A stretch of DNA of 64,000 nt. Source: Paenibacillus spongiae (GTDB lineage: Bacteria; Bacillota; Bacilli; Paenibacillales; Paenibacillaceae). This document shows, piece after piece, positions 15,271 through 23,978 of this stretch. The first letter of the stretch is position 1; each line of letters opens with the position of its first letter. The position numbers and the translations under genes are program-made. The notes beneath the pieces were generated by a model, which was not told where the DNA came from, did not search any database, and worked only from the letters and a program-made list of their open reading frames with translations. Location of the stretch: positions 3,366,501-3,430,500 of the forward strand of contig NZ_CP091430.1 in assembly GCF_024734895.1 (NCBI RefSeq), written 5' to 3'.

Positions 15271-16893
15271 ATGATTCATAACGTTAAACAAAATGCCGTT
15301 GTTGAATGGACGTTTCAATCCGAGAAGGATTACAATGATCCGTTCCATGATGTAAGATTCGAAGCGCTGGTGACGGGACCTGACGGTCAGGTGCGCAAGC
15401 TCCCCGGCTTCTGGGCGGGTGGAGGGAAGTGGAAGCTTCGTTATTCATCCCCCCTGATCGGCATGCATCAAATCAGGACAATATGTTCGGAGAACAATGA
15501 TTCTGGCTTACATGGGCAGACCGGCAAAGTACAGATTGAACCTTATGAAGGAGATAATCCCCTCTATAAACATGGAGCCGTGCGAGCGTCGGAATGCCGC
15601 ACATATCTGAAGCATGAAGACGGCACGCCGTTCTTCTGGCTTGCCGATACATGGTGGATGTCGCTCACCAAGCGGCTCCAATGGCCGGAGGATTTCCAGT
15701 GGCTGACCCGGGACCGTGCAGGAAAAGGCTTTACCGCGATTCAACTCGTAGCCGGATTATATCCGGATATGGCGCCATTCGACGAACGGGGGGCGGCTGA
15801 AGGCGGACAAGCTTGGGAAGCAGATTTCGCGCGAATCAATCCCGCCTTCTTCGATACGGCTGACCTGAAGATCGATTGGCTCGTTGAGTCAGGACTTATG
15901 CCATGCATAGTCGCCTGTTGGGGCTATTACTTGGATTTTGCCGGGAAGGACAATATCAAGAAGCATTGGGAATATCTTATTGCGAGATATGGCGCCTATC
16001 CGGTCGTATGGTGCATGGCCGGCGAAGCGACGATGCCGTTCTATCAATGGGATTCGTTCAACGACGCTGAGCTCAAGAAAGCCTATGTGGAACGTCTTCG
16101 TAAGGAATGGACGGATATCGCCGGTTACATTAGTGAGATCGATCCTTTCCGGAGAGCGCTTACGATTCATCCGACCGAATATGGACATGACATGGTAGAG
16201 GATGCTTCGGTGCTCGACCTGGATATGCTTCAGACAGGACATTCAGGTATCATTACCGTCGGCAGTACGGTACAGAAAATCCGGGAATCGGTTGCGCGGG
16301 AGCCGAGAATACCGGTCATCAACTCCGAGGTTTGTTATGAAGGCATCGGAGGGACGAGCTACCAAGAGGTACAGCGTATGCTGTTCTGGAACTGCATGCT
16401 GAATGGGGCATGCGGCCATACCTACGGGGCCAATGGAATATGGCAGGTCAATGACGAGAAGCAGCCGTATGGGGCTTCGCCTACCGGGATCGCATGGGGG
16501 CATACGTTCTGGAAGGAAGCGGCGCAGCTGGCGGGTTCCAGACAGGTGGGACTCGGGAAGAAGCTGCTGGAGAAATATCGCTGGTGGGAATTTCAGCCGC
16601 GCCCGGAATGGCTGAACCCTGTTCCAGAGGGTGCGGACGTCTATTCCAGAGTATACGCGGCGGGGATCGAAGGCGAAGTCAGAGTCATCTACGCGCCTAT
16701 GCATTTGGCCTTCTCCGGTGTGACGGTTAGAGAATTAGAACAGGATATTCCATACCGGGCTTATGCGTATGATCCGGCAACAGGAGATGAGTACGACATG
16801 GGGCAAATTGTTCCGAATGAAGAAGGGGCTTGGTCGACGGGACGATTAAAGATATTCCAGGATTGGGTGCTGGTGATTGAAGCCATCGCTTAA
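15271..16893 (+). CDS. DUF5060/DUF4038 glycoside hydrolase (apiosidase-like)
   Basis: The 540-residue protein begins with a beta-sandwich of DUF5060 type (about 1-90, with EWTFQSEKDYNDPF and FWAGGGKWKLRYSS). A TIM-barrel of DUF4038 type follows (about 105-430, starting FFWLADTWWMSLTKRL), and then a small C-terminal beta domain. Candidate catalytic acids are Glu252 in WCMAGEATMPF and Glu353 in VINSEVCYEG. Relatives in this group include GH140 apiosidases acting on pectin side chains; the substrate here is not known. There is no signal peptide, so it would act in the cytosol. It is a single-gene unit with GAAGGAGG before the ATG and a terminator after the stop. Confidence 0.82.
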   Translation: MIHNVKQNAVVEWTFQSEKDYNDPFHDVRFEALVTGPDGQVRKLPGFWAGGGKWKLRYSSPLIGMHQIRTICSENNDSGLHGQTGKVQIEPYEGDNPLYKHGAVRASECRTYLKHEDGTPFFWLADTWWMSLTKRLQWPEDFQWLTRDRAGKGFTAIQLVAGLYPDMAPFDERGAAEGGQAWEADFARINPAFFDTADLKIDWLVESGLMPCIVACWGYYLDFAGKDNIKKHWEYLIARYGAYPVVWCMAGEATMPFYQWDSFNDAELKKAYVERLRKEWTDIAGYISEIDPFRRALTIHPTEYGHDMVEDASVLDLDMLQTGHSGIITVGSTVQKIRESVAREPRIPVINSEVCYEGIGGTSYQEVQRMLFWNCMLNGACGHTYGANGIWQVNDEKQPYGASPTGIAWGHTFWKEAAQLAGSRQVGLGKKLLEKYRWWEFQPRPEWLNPVPEGADVYSRVYAAGIEGEVRVIYAPMHLAFSGVTVRELEQDIPYRAYAYDPATGDEYDMGQIVPNEEGAWSTGRLKIFQDWVLVIEAIA

Positions 16894-16923
16894 CTTCTTG
16901 AACTTGTTCGGCTGTAACATCGG

Positions 16924-16952
16924 ACACCGGAGCACTCGTTCCGGTGTTTATT
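16924..16952 (+). terminator. Rho-independent terminator after the DUF4038 glycosidase gene
   Basis: ACACCGGA (16924-16931) pairs perfectly with TCCGGTGT (16940-16947), followed by TTATTCTT. Confidence 0.75.
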
Positions 16953-17025
16953 CTTATCTTCGAGTGCCCGATAACAGAGCAATTTAATATCTGTGAATGT
17001 AAGCTTTATTCGACAAAAGATGCTA

Positions 17026-17054
17026 TTGACATCACTAAAAGATGGCAGTAGTAT
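17026..17054 (+). promoter_or_regulatory. Near-consensus sigma-A promoter
   Basis: TTGACA at 17026-17031 and TAGTAT at 17049-17054 are separated by exactly 17 bp. It points into a stretch without a protein gene. Confidence 0.65.
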
Positions 17055-17293
17055 AACCCTATCCGATCACGTAATCGATTACATTTGTCATCAAGAAATC
17101 TGGTTTTATCGCTCCGACTGACTCGAGATATAGAACCATAGATAGTGGAAACGATGCGGTAAGACAATGGTCTTGTAACCGACATTCGATAGGGTTTATT
17201 GTGGCAAAGGGGGCGCATCCCCCTCACATACATGCTAATAGATGCTTGGAGGTACGAATAACGATCCTTCTCCATCGAGGGATCGTTATTTTA
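17055..17293 (+). ncRNA. Candidate structured non-coding RNA
   Basis: A stretch of about 240 bases between a strong promoter and a strong terminator holds no open frame of note. AACCCTATC (17055-17063) pairs perfectly with GATAGGGTT (17188-17196), closing a domain of about 140 nt. Inside are AAGAC-AATG-GTCTT (17161-17174); just after comes GGGGG-CGCAT-CCCCC (17209-17223). The terminal hairpin is an 11-bp perfect stem (17257-17267 with 17280-17290) followed by TTATAT. It does not show tmRNA, SRP RNA or T-box signatures. It could be a small RNA or a leader of the BtrH-like gene that starts 82 bp downstream. Confidence 0.45.
17071..17082. promoter_or_regulatory. LacI-type palindrome downstream of the promoter
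   Basis: GTAATCGATTAC is a perfect 12-bp palindrome with a central CG, the form bound by many LacI-family sugar repressors. It starts 17 bp after the -10 box, a normal position for a repressor site. No LacI gene is in the window. Confidence 0.45.
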
Positions 17294-17375
17294 TATTGAT
17301 GCAATCCTGACCGATTATGGTAAAATATGAGCTCTATCACATTCATCAGAAGAACATTAGCGAGGAGGTTACTTC

Positions 17376-18389
17376 ATGGCAGACAACTCGATTCGCACCG
17401 TCATCCCTGGGCTGCAGCCAGTCAACTGGTCTGACCCCGCCAGGCAGAGCGAGTATGGCTGGAGTGTCGTATCCGCTCTTCATCAACTTGGGGAAACAAT
17501 AAGTTATGAGGATGTAATCTGCCTTTCGGGTTCGGCATTCAGAGCCTCGATTACATCATCAGGGTTTAATCCAGGCGATTATCATGTCGTACACAATATG
17601 GAAATTGTTCCGCATACCTTCAGAATGCTAGGATATGATGTGACGATTCATGAACCAAGCGATTATGAAATCGACAAGAAGCGAATTATGAACAGCATCG
17701 ACAGCGGCTATCCCGTATTGACCTTGGAAGGTGTAATTACCTGTTCAGACTGCTGCATCATAGGCGGATATGATGAAGGCGGCGAAGTGCTGCTTGGCTA
17801 TAATCCCTTTATGGATCAGCAGGATGACCATAATGAGCCGCATGACGTCACCGGTTACTTCCGGAAATCGAATTGGCATCATCGCGATTTTCAAGAATCA
17901 GGCGGCAAATATATCATTATTCATGGCCAGACCGCCAAGCTGTCGAAGAGAGACATGTATCTGGATACGATCAAGCTGGCGTGCAAGCTCATTAAAGGCA
18001 CCAAAACAGGCGAACATCTGGACGGTTTCGCAGGCCACACGAGATATGCTGAATTATTATGCGAGAAACATGAGGATCCGTTCGGGTTGTACCTCAACAT
18101 CTTGTGCCAATTAAAGCTGTATAACGATAAAATATACGTATCGACGTTCTTGAGAGGAATGAAGGATGAATTTCCCGAGTACGCAGATACATTGGAGAAA
18201 GCGGCGAATTGCTATGATGAAGTATCTTCGCTCCGATGTGCGCTTAGCAAGATCATTGCGGAGGATTTCACGCCCTTCAACAAACCACTGGAGTACCGGC
18301 AGCTGTCCCGGTATGCGGATGTCATTATACAAATAAGGGATTGGGAGCAGATGGCCAGAAATTATTTGATTATCGATTTCGACTCATAA
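17376..18389 (+). CDS. BtrH N-terminal-domain-like protein (papain-fold-like)
   Basis: The 337-residue protein resembles proteins with the BtrH N-terminal domain, a C39/papain-like fold found in butirosin-type acyl transfer and related proteins. The recognisable part is GWSVVSALHQLGETISYEDVI followed by CLSGSAFRASI at about residues 27-58, and GYPVLTLEGV...GGYDEGGEVLLGYNPF at about 108-150. The position where a catalytic Cys would be expected carries Trp-Ser (YGWS), so an active transferase is doubtful. The C-terminal half is helical and unassigned. AGGAGG precedes the ATG. It stands alone and is convergent with a phosphotransferase gene. Confidence 0.6.
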   Translation: MADNSIRTVIPGLQPVNWSDPARQSEYGWSVVSALHQLGETISYEDVICLSGSAFRASITSSGFNPGDYHVVHNMEIVPHTFRMLGYDVTIHEPSDYEIDKKRIMNSIDSGYPVLTLEGVITCSDCCIIGGYDEGGEVLLGYNPFMDQQDDHNEPHDVTGYFRKSNWHHRDFQESGGKYIIIHGQTAKLSKRDMYLDTIKLACKLIKGTKTGEHLDGFAGHTRYAELLCEKHEDPFGLYLNILCQLKLYNDKIYVSTFLRGMKDEFPEYADTLEKAANCYDEVSSLRCALSKIIAEDFTPFNKPLEYRQLSRYADVIIQIRDWEQMARNYLIIDFDS

Positions 18390-18396
18390 CGGCAAG

Positions 18397-19380
18397 TCAG
18401 AGCTTCCAATCATGCTCGTGAACCAGTTCATGAAGGATTCGAAGACGCCTGTCAAAATATGCCTCGCTCAGATTTCCGTAGGACCATTCATCGGCATGCT
18501 GACAGTGGAGCCCGACAAGCCATAGCTGCCGCGCAGCGACAAAATAGGGGATCGATGCCAGTTCCATCTCTGATAAGGGCAGCACGTGCTGGTAGGCATC
18601 CAAGTATGCTTGCCACAGCTGCCTTGCATAGTGCCGGTCGGACATATCGCGAACGGACCAATTGAAGACAGCTGCGTCATAAGCTGGCCATCCCGGCCCT
18701 TCACAATCGAAGTCAAAGAATGTCAGATTGCCTTCATTATCGGTATGACAATTACCGCCGTTCAGATCGCCGTGGCACATCCCCCACCTCAAATGAGGAG
18801 CTATGCTGTCGAGGTGTTCACGAAGGAATCGCCACACGCGGTTGACGAACAGCTGGTCTTCGGGCCTGTGCTCGAGTAACGGCAGAATCCAAGGTACGCG
18901 GTCATCCAACAGATGCTTCAGATCAATCTGATAACGGCGGTGCTTCGATACGAACGTATTCATGATTGCGTGGAGCCTGGCAGCAGCTTGTCCATACCGG
19001 CCAGCTGTTTCAGGCGATAGCGGAAGCATATGACCGGGAGCATAAGCAAACAAAGCAGCGTAACGCGTTCCTTCAGGTGCTTGAATCTCCGTTGCATATT
19101 GGCCGTCCAGCCGAGTGAGAGGAGCTGCAACGCCAATGCTTCTCGAATGCAGATACTGCAGCAGGTCTAATTCGTGCCGAATATCCTGCAAGCTGCGGTG
19201 TCCATGTCGATAAGCCCGCAGTATATAGCGTGTGCCTTCCGAATGAACGAGATAAGTATCATTCATGCCTCGAACGAGCAGCCGGCATTCTGACGGCGAT
19301 CCCCCAAAGTAATGCGGTAATACTTCAGCAGCAAGAGCACGCTGCGATAAAATTGAATGCGTGACCGGAAACAACGCCAT
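18397..19380 (-). CDS. Phosphotransferase of the APH/choline-kinase fold
   Basis: The 327-residue protein has complete kinase motifs: YILRAYRHG with the N-lobe Lys replaced by Arg, the catalytic loop CHGDLNGGNCH (about 215-225), and the metal motif FFDFDCEGPGWPAYD (about 235-249). This type is often annotated as homoserine-kinase II-like or aminoglycoside phosphotransferase; the substrate is unknown. A clear paralogue with the same LRGLNDTY/LVRGMNDTY start and same length lies at 35782. It is convergent with the BtrH-like gene, 7 bp apart. No strong ribosome site was seen before the chosen ATG. Confidence 0.82.
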   Translation of the reverse strand: MALFPVTHSILSQRALAAEVLPHYFGGSPSECRLLVRGMNDTYLVHSEGTRYILRAYRHGHRSLQDIRHELDLLQYLHSRSIGVAAPLTRLDGQYATEIQAPEGTRYAALFAYAPGHMLPLSPETAGRYGQAAARLHAIMNTFVSKHRRYQIDLKHLLDDRVPWILPLLEHRPEDQLFVNRVWRFLREHLDSIAPHLRWGMCHGDLNGGNCHTDNEGNLTFFDFDCEGPGWPAYDAAVFNWSVRDMSDRHYARQLWQAYLDAYQHVLPLSEMELASIPYFVAARQLWLVGLHCQHADEWSYGNLSEAYFDRRLRILHELVHEHDWKL

Positions 19381-19495
19381 GTTATCGTATTCCTCCCCAT
19401 AATCCCCAATAGGACCGTTTTCTGCTGTACCTTGATTGTCTCATAAATAACATATAATGTCAGTATGTATGGGTCACGGAAGCCGGTTGACATGC

Positions 19496-19523
19496 GGAAG
19501 GCCCGCGGACCGGCGGGCCTTCC
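19496..19523. terminator. GC-rich hairpin downstream of the YjcZ-like gene
   Basis: A perfect 11-bp stem (19496-19506 with 19513-19523) has a 6-nt loop. Neither side has a U-tract, so it may pause or protect RNA ends rather than terminate. Confidence 0.5.
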
Positions 19524-19577
19524 ATGGAATATATGAGGATAAACAATTCCGTGTTGCATTAGTTTGTTCGATGCTGC

Positions 19578-19736
19578 TTAGTAACCGCCTTTGCCGATTC
19601 CGCCGACTCCACCGCAGCTGCCGCCAAATCCGCCTACGAGGCCACCCATACAGCTACATGCGATAATCACCAGTAGAATGAACAGAACCAGAATCGTTCC
19701 TGTGCTTGTGAATGCTCCGCCAACAAATCCAGACAT
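19578..19736 (-). CDS. YjcZ-family small sporulation protein
   Basis: This 52-residue peptide begins MSGFVGGAF and continues with one hydrophobic helix (about 14-30). It ends in a Gly-rich tail with several Gly pairs and a final GGY. The start and the helix match the YjcZ family of small coat-associated proteins of spore formers, normally 30-50 residues. Three Cys (27, 29, 41) are present. AAGGAGG lies upstream at good spacing. It supports a spore-forming host. No sigma-E/G promoter was resolved. Confidence 0.8.
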   Translation of the reverse strand: MSGFVGGAFTSTGTILVLFILLVIIACSCMGGLVGGFGGSCGGVGGIGKGGY

Positions 19737-19979
19737 TGTGCATTGCACCTCCTTGCGTATTGGGTACTCTGTAAGTTATGCATGATTCATGCCATGTGAT
19801 TGGGTGTCTGTACCCGAGATATGTTTTCCATGTCGTTCGCCTAATAATGAATAGACGGGCAGAAAGCAGCTGACGTAATGCAGCTGTTCATTGTACCTCA
19901 ACAGTGACATCGTTCTTTATTATAGATGATTGTTACCTCGACACTTTTCATTCCTTTCCTTATGCTAGGGGTGAGGTGA

Positions 19980-20360
19980 GGAGATTGGCATACGGGAAAT
20001 GTGCTCTATGGCCTTGACAATGAGATACGGGCAGTGATGGATTTTGATTTTATCCAGCTAGCCGAACGGCTGCATGATGTTGCTTATATGCTGTGGGCTC
20101 TATTGCGTAATGGTAGTGGTCAACAGCTTGGCACGGCTTTCCTGGATGGTTACGGCGATCTTTCTTTAATGGAACAGCCATTACTTCCGGTTGCCATTGC
20201 GCGAGCCAGCTTATTCTTTATATGCACATCTTCCTTTAACTCGGATCCCGTCGAAGAGTTGATGAGGCAGCTAGAGCAGCAGGAGCCGTTCATAGAATGG
20301 ATTCTTTCGAAAGAAGGGCTTTCCGGATTTTTTAAGAAGCTGGCTTTGGACAGGCCATGA
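19980..20360 (+). pseudogene. 5'-truncated phosphotransferase (APH fold)
   Basis: The open frame begins abruptly after a TGA at 19977 and reads GDWHTGNVLYGLDNEIRAV, then MDFDFIQLAERLHDVAYML. These are the catalytic loop (GDxHxGN) and metal motif (DFD) of an APH-fold kinase, followed by an intact C-terminal part. The entire N-lobe is missing, so the product cannot bind ATP normally. A GTG at 20001 could start a 119-residue product, but it would lack the catalytic loop. I read it as a decayed gene. It is unlike the full-length paralogues at 18397 and 35782 in detail. Confidence 0.75.
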
Positions 20361-20378
20361 AGTTAGAGAGGAGAGCAA

Positions 20379-20966
20379 ATGAACACAGTGATCCATTCCG
20401 ATTTGAACGACAATATTTTCATGATCGCGTGTGAAAATATTATATTACGAGAGTATAGATACGAGGATTTGGACGCTATCCATGCGCTTACGATGCAGCC
20501 TGAGATCATCGAATTCTTGCCTGACTGGAATGTTCCTAAGGAACAACGGCGCGATTGGTTAGTAAATTACGAATTGGTTGACAATAATCGGTTCTTAGCA
20601 GCAGCTGCAGAATCCGGCAATGTTGAACAACTCCGCCTGCGGCTGGGGATTATTTTACAGGCTACAGGAGAATTTATCGGTTGGTGCTGCACCGGCATCA
20701 AAGAGGAGCTGCCGCCGCCGAGCAGAGAGATCATGTTCGCGATATCCAGCGAGCATCGAAACAAAGGCTATACGACTCAAGCGGTGCAAGGATTAGTCAA
20801 GTATTTGTTTGAGAATACCAATGTAGAAGAGCTTAACGCGATCGCTTTGCCGCGGAACCTGTCTTCGAACAGAGTCATTCAAAAAAGCGGCTTCGATTTT
20901 CTAACTATCATGATGATTGAAGGTGAGGCGTACAATCATTATAAGCTTGTTAAACGAAAAGATTGA
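20379..20966 (+). CDS. GNAT N-acetyltransferase, RimJ/RimL type
   Basis: The 195-residue protein shows the RimJ/RimL-like pattern: an N-terminal ENIILREYRYEDLDAIHAL strand-helix. Next comes EIMFAISSEHRNKGYTTQAVQGLVKYLF (about 119-146), which holds the acetyl-CoA loop HRNKGYT, and then NLSSNRVIQKSGF. It acetylates an unknown amine. GAGAGGAG precedes the ATG. It follows the truncated phosphotransferase by 18 bp and is followed by a terminator. Confidence 0.85.
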   Translation: MNTVIHSDLNDNIFMIACENIILREYRYEDLDAIHALTMQPEIIEFLPDWNVPKEQRRDWLVNYELVDNNRFLAAAAESGNVEQLRLRLGIILQATGEFIGWCCTGIKEELPPPSREIMFAISSEHRNKGYTTQAVQGLVKYLFENTNVEELNAIALPRNLSSNRVIQKSGFDFLTIMMIEGEAYNHYKLVKRKD

Positions 20967-21043
20967 TGGACCGAAAATTAATGCCGAAAAACCAATGGAT
21001 GACGCAGTCTCAAGTACAGATCACATCCAATAAATAAGAGAGG

Positions 21044-21066
21044 AGCTGCCGCGGCAGCTTCTTTTT
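21044..21066 (+). terminator. Rho-independent terminator after the RimJ/RimL-type acetyltransferase gene
   Basis: The 16-bp perfect palindrome AGCTGCCGCGGCAGCT is followed by TCTTTTT. Confidence 0.75.
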
Positions 21067-21250
21067 GTTTCTGCACAGAATTAGAATGGATGACATGTGC
21101 GCGTATAACCGAAACCTAGACGTACCGTTGATAGAAACTTTGCTGCTAGTGCTGCAACACTAAGGGCACGATGTTTTGGGTTGAAGTTGTGTTATTATAT
21201 TCATATATTCAAAAGTTAGCTATCAAGTGCTAGTCAAGGAGACGTACGCT

Positions 21251-21580
21251 ATGAATCCGAACATCCAACAGTTTAAAGCCGATTTTTTTAAAGCGCTGGC
21301 GCATCCGATGAGAATCCGTATTCTTGAGGTTCTGAGCGAAGGAGATCGAAACGTAAACGAATTGCAGAGTATTCTGGGTTCGGAAGGTTCGGCCGTGTCT
21401 CAACAATTGTCGGTATTACGAAATAAAAATGTGGTTACGGGCATAAAAGACGGAACCTCGGTCATTTATTCGTTACGCGACCCGTTGATTAAGGATCTGC
21501 TGGCTGTAACGAAGCAGATCTTCGATAACCATCTCGTCGATGCGATATCATTACTTGAGGTCATCCGGAATGAACCTTAA
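21251..21580 (+). CDS. ArsR-family winged-helix repressor
   Basis: The protein has 109 residues from the ATG at 21251, which is preceded by AAGGAG. It carries the ArsR fold: FFKALAHPMRIRILEVLSEGDRNVNEL, then SAVSQQLSVLRNKNVV as recognition helix, and a wing GTSVIYSLRD. The metal-sensing Cys of ArsR/CadC types are absent, so the effector is probably not a thiophilic metal. It lies directly upstream of a SulP anion transporter, a common pairing, and similar AT-rich TTCATATAT sites precede both genes. Confidence 0.88.
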   Translation: MNPNIQQFKADFFKALAHPMRIRILEVLSEGDRNVNELQSILGSEGSAVSQQLSVLRNKNVVTGIKDGTSVIYSLRDPLIKDLLAVTKQIFDNHLVDAISLLEVIRNEP

Positions 21581-21583
21581 CCG

Positions 21584-21630
21584 AAAAAACAAGGCATCCT
21601 GTGAAATACCAAGGATAACCTTGTTTTTTT
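21584..21630 (+). terminator. Rho-independent terminator between the ArsR and SulP genes
   Basis: AAAAAACAAGG...ATCCT pairs with AGGAT...CCTTGTTTTTT across an 11-nt loop with one bulged base, followed by a T-run. The SulP gene therefore has its own promoter. Confidence 0.8.
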
Positions 21631-21664
21631 GTTTTTCAATCGGGATCTTAGTGGATTTTAGCGA

Positions 21665-21725
21665 TTGACATTGTTCGGGGGCAGGAGTACCATTTCATAT
21701 ATATTCAAATAATCAAATATATGAA
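21665..21725 (+). promoter_or_regulatory. SulP promoter with overlapping inverted-repeat operator
   Basis: TTGACA (21665-21670), 17 bp and TACCAT (21688-21693) form a promoter. Directly after it, TTCATATAT and ATATATGAA form the ends of a 32-bp inverted repeat (21694-21725). A related TTCATATATTCAAA (21200-21213) precedes the ArsR gene. This is the expected arrangement for repression of both units by the ArsR protein. Confidence 0.6.
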
Positions 21726-21743
21726 AAAAAGAAGGTATATCGA

Positions 21744-23516
21744 ATGAAATGGACGGGAAGATTTGAAGGGTACCATACAGCCGCATTTCGCAAGGATCTC
21801 ATTTCAGGTCTGATTGTCGGCATAATCGCCATTCCATTAGGAATGGCGTTTGCTATTGCCGTTGGGGTTAAACCAGAATATGGAATTTATACAACCATCG
21901 TCGCAGGTATATTAATTTCCTTGTTCGGCGGCTCTAAATTCCAAATTGGCGGTCCAACCGGCGCTTATATTCCGATCCTCTTCGCTGTCGTCATTCAATA
22001 TGGATACGAGAATTTATTGATTGCCGGATTTCTGGCCGGCATTCTCCTTGTACTTATGGGGGTATTTAAACTTGGAGCGTTGATTAAGTTCATTCCCCGC
22101 CCGGTGACCATCGGATTTACCGCCGGCATCGCCGTGATTATTTTCAGCGGACAAATTGCCAACTTTCTAGGTCTGAGCAGCATCGAGAAACATGAGAATT
22201 TCCTCCCCAATATGAAGGAAATCGCAATTCATCTGACAACCACGAATATCTACAGTGTCATTACAGCCGTGCTTTGTCTTGTTGTCATCCTCCTTACGCC
22301 CAAATTTCTGCCGAAAGTTCCAGGTTCCTTAGTTGGCCTTGTTGTATCAAGTGCAGCGGCTGCCGTGTTCTTCAAAGGAGACGTAGCAACGATAGGATCG
22401 GCATTCGGAGCCATCCCAAGTACATTGCCTCAATTTCAATTTCCGGAAATAACGTGGGATCGCATTGAAACGTTAATCCGGCCAGCTTTCATCATTGCCA
22501 TGCTGGGCGGTATTGAGTCTTTGTTATCGGCCGTTGTTGCCGACGGCATGACCGGTAGCCGTCATAACAGCAATCGCGAGCTTATCGGACAAGGCATTGC
22601 CAATATGGTGACACCGCTCTTTGGCGGCATTCCGGCGACCGGCGCCATTGCACGGACAGCAACCAATATCAAGAACGGTGCTGTCTCGCCGCTATCGGGT
22701 ATCGTGCACGGGATTGTTGTTCTATTGGTCCTTATGATGTTCGCGCCTTATGCATCTGAGATACCGCTTGCAAGCATGGCTCCGATCCTGATGCTGGTGG
22801 CTTGGAATATGAGCGAACGCAAAGAATTTGTTCATGTCTTGAAAACAAGAACGGGCGATTCGGTTGTACTCGTCCTTACCTTCTTGCTGACTGTATTTAC
22901 GAATCTAACTACCGCGGTAGAAGTCGGACTCATTCTAGCCGTCATCTTGTTTGTGAAGCGAATGAGCAGCGTAATGAGAGTGGCCAAAGTGCTGCCCGAT
23001 CCAATGGCTAAACACGAGAAAGTTATGCCGCATATGGTAACCGAAGGCCATGATTGTCCTCAAATAAGTATCTATACCATTGAAGGCCCTCTCTTCTTCG
23101 GTGCCGCTAACATGTTTGAGAAGTCGATCATGGACACCATACATCAACGACCGAAAGTATTCATTCTACGGATGGGCAAAGTGCCCTTGATGGATACGAC
23201 CGGCGAATCTCATCTGGCCAGCCTGGCAAAACACTTCATGAAATTGGGCGGAATGCTTCTTCTATCGGGCGTTCAGCAGCAGCCTTTGGATGTTATGAAG
23301 AGAACGGGTTTATATACGTTTATTGGGGCTGGTCATTTTTTTGAGCATACGGGTAAGGCGATTGACTACGCATTACTTCAACTGGACTCCAATAAATGCC
23401 TGGGTTGTCAACACTTCGCTTTCCGTGAATGCACCTCATTATCTGACAAGGATGTCACAAGGGAAGGGGATATCCAACATCGTTTTATTCCTGATCCAAT
23501 GAAAACGCATCTTTAA
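21744..23516 (+). CDS. SulP-family anion transporter with STAS domain
   Basis: The 590-residue membrane protein has the SulP transport domain (about 1-420; opening DLISGLIVGIIAIPLGMAFAIAVGVKPEYGIYT, shown here only as the recognisable N-terminal signature). A cytosolic STAS domain follows (about 435-545, VFILRMGKVPLMDTTG). It ends with a short Cys-bearing tail (CLGCQHFAFRECTSL) not usual for the family. Substrates of bacterial SulP proteins are sulfate, bicarbonate or dicarboxylates; which applies is unknown. GAAGG precedes the ATG. Control by the adjacent ArsR protein is inferred. Confidence 0.9.
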   Translation: MKWTGRFEGYHTAAFRKDLISGLIVGIIAIPLGMAFAIAVGVKPEYGIYTTIVAGILISLFGGSKFQIGGPTGAYIPILFAVVIQYGYENLLIAGFLAGILLVLMGVFKLGALIKFIPRPVTIGFTAGIAVIIFSGQIANFLGLSSIEKHENFLPNMKEIAIHLTTTNIYSVITAVLCLVVILLTPKFLPKVPGSLVGLVVSSAAAAVFFKGDVATIGSAFGAIPSTLPQFQFPEITWDRIETLIRPAFIIAMLGGIESLLSAVVADGMTGSRHNSNRELIGQGIANMVTPLFGGIPATGAIARTATNIKNGAVSPLSGIVHGIVVLLVLMMFAPYASEIPLASMAPILMLVAWNMSERKEFVHVLKTRTGDSVVLVLTFLLTVFTNLTTAVEVGLILAVILFVKRMSSVMRVAKVLPDPMAKHEKVMPHMVTEGHDCPQISIYTIEGPLFFGAANMFEKSIMDTIHQRPKVFILRMGKVPLMDTTGESHLASLAKHFMKLGGMLLLSGVQQQPLDVMKRTGLYTFIGAGHFFEHTGKAIDYALLQLDSNKCLGCQHFAFRECTSLSDKDVTREGDIQHRFIPDPMKTHL

Positions 23517-23690
23517 ATTGGCAGGCGGACAATAAAGGTGGCGCCTACTCCCGGGGTGCTTTCAACGTGAAGATCGTAATTGTACCGTCTTGTGGCGAGC
23601 AACGGATCGCGTTGACAATGATGTTGCGAAACACTTGTGTCATCCGGTTCGGGTTGATGTGTAGCGCACGAAACCTATTGCCTAGGCACC
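23513..23690 (-). pseudogene. Remnant of a sensor histidine kinase ATPase domain
   Basis: On the minus strand one frame reads ALHINPNRMTQVF followed by RNIIVNAIRCSPQDGTITI, the N-box region of a HATPase domain. After a frameshift the sequence continues HVESTPGVGATFIVRLP and stops, the usual C-terminal end of a kinase. The G1/F boxes between these are deleted and nothing recognisable remains upstream. The stop overlaps the SulP stop region. It is a fragment, not a functional gene. Confidence 0.7.
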
Positions 23691-23735
23691 TAAATGCAGG
23701 TATAATCTTCCATACCAAAATCGGAGGAAATGAAT

Positions 23736-23955
23736 ATGGGGATTATTACGGATGCAAAAGGAAATATTTTTTTGGAATTTAGGACCATGCAAGAGGTTGA
23801 ACTTGATAAAATATCACTAGATGCGCCATTGTGAATTGGATAGCCTGGTTGATTTTATTGAAAATGACGAGGCAGAATCGATTATTTTATGGGACGGCAC
23901 ATCGGATATAGGGTATATTGAAGAAATCGATAGAGAAATTATCGAGCTGGTCTGA
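23736..23955 (+). pseudogene. Broken small gene of unknown family
   Basis: An ATG at 23736 behind CGGAGG encodes MGIITDAKGNIFLEFRTMQE and stops after 32 codons at 23834. A second frame (+1) picks up just before this stop and encodes an acidic stretch including LDSLVDFIENDEAESIILWD, ending at 23955. Together they would make a protein of about 72 residues with one frameshift. I do not recognise the family. A sequencing error at about 23820-23835 could also explain it. Confidence 0.4.
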
Positions 23956-23978
23956 CATGCGATTGAGGAGGGCGAAGA

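Noticed and set aside
17055..17293. 6S RNA, SRP RNA, tmRNA or T-box as identity of the structured RNA
   Set aside because: None of the signature sequences of these RNAs could be seen, so the region is only listed as a candidate ncRNA.
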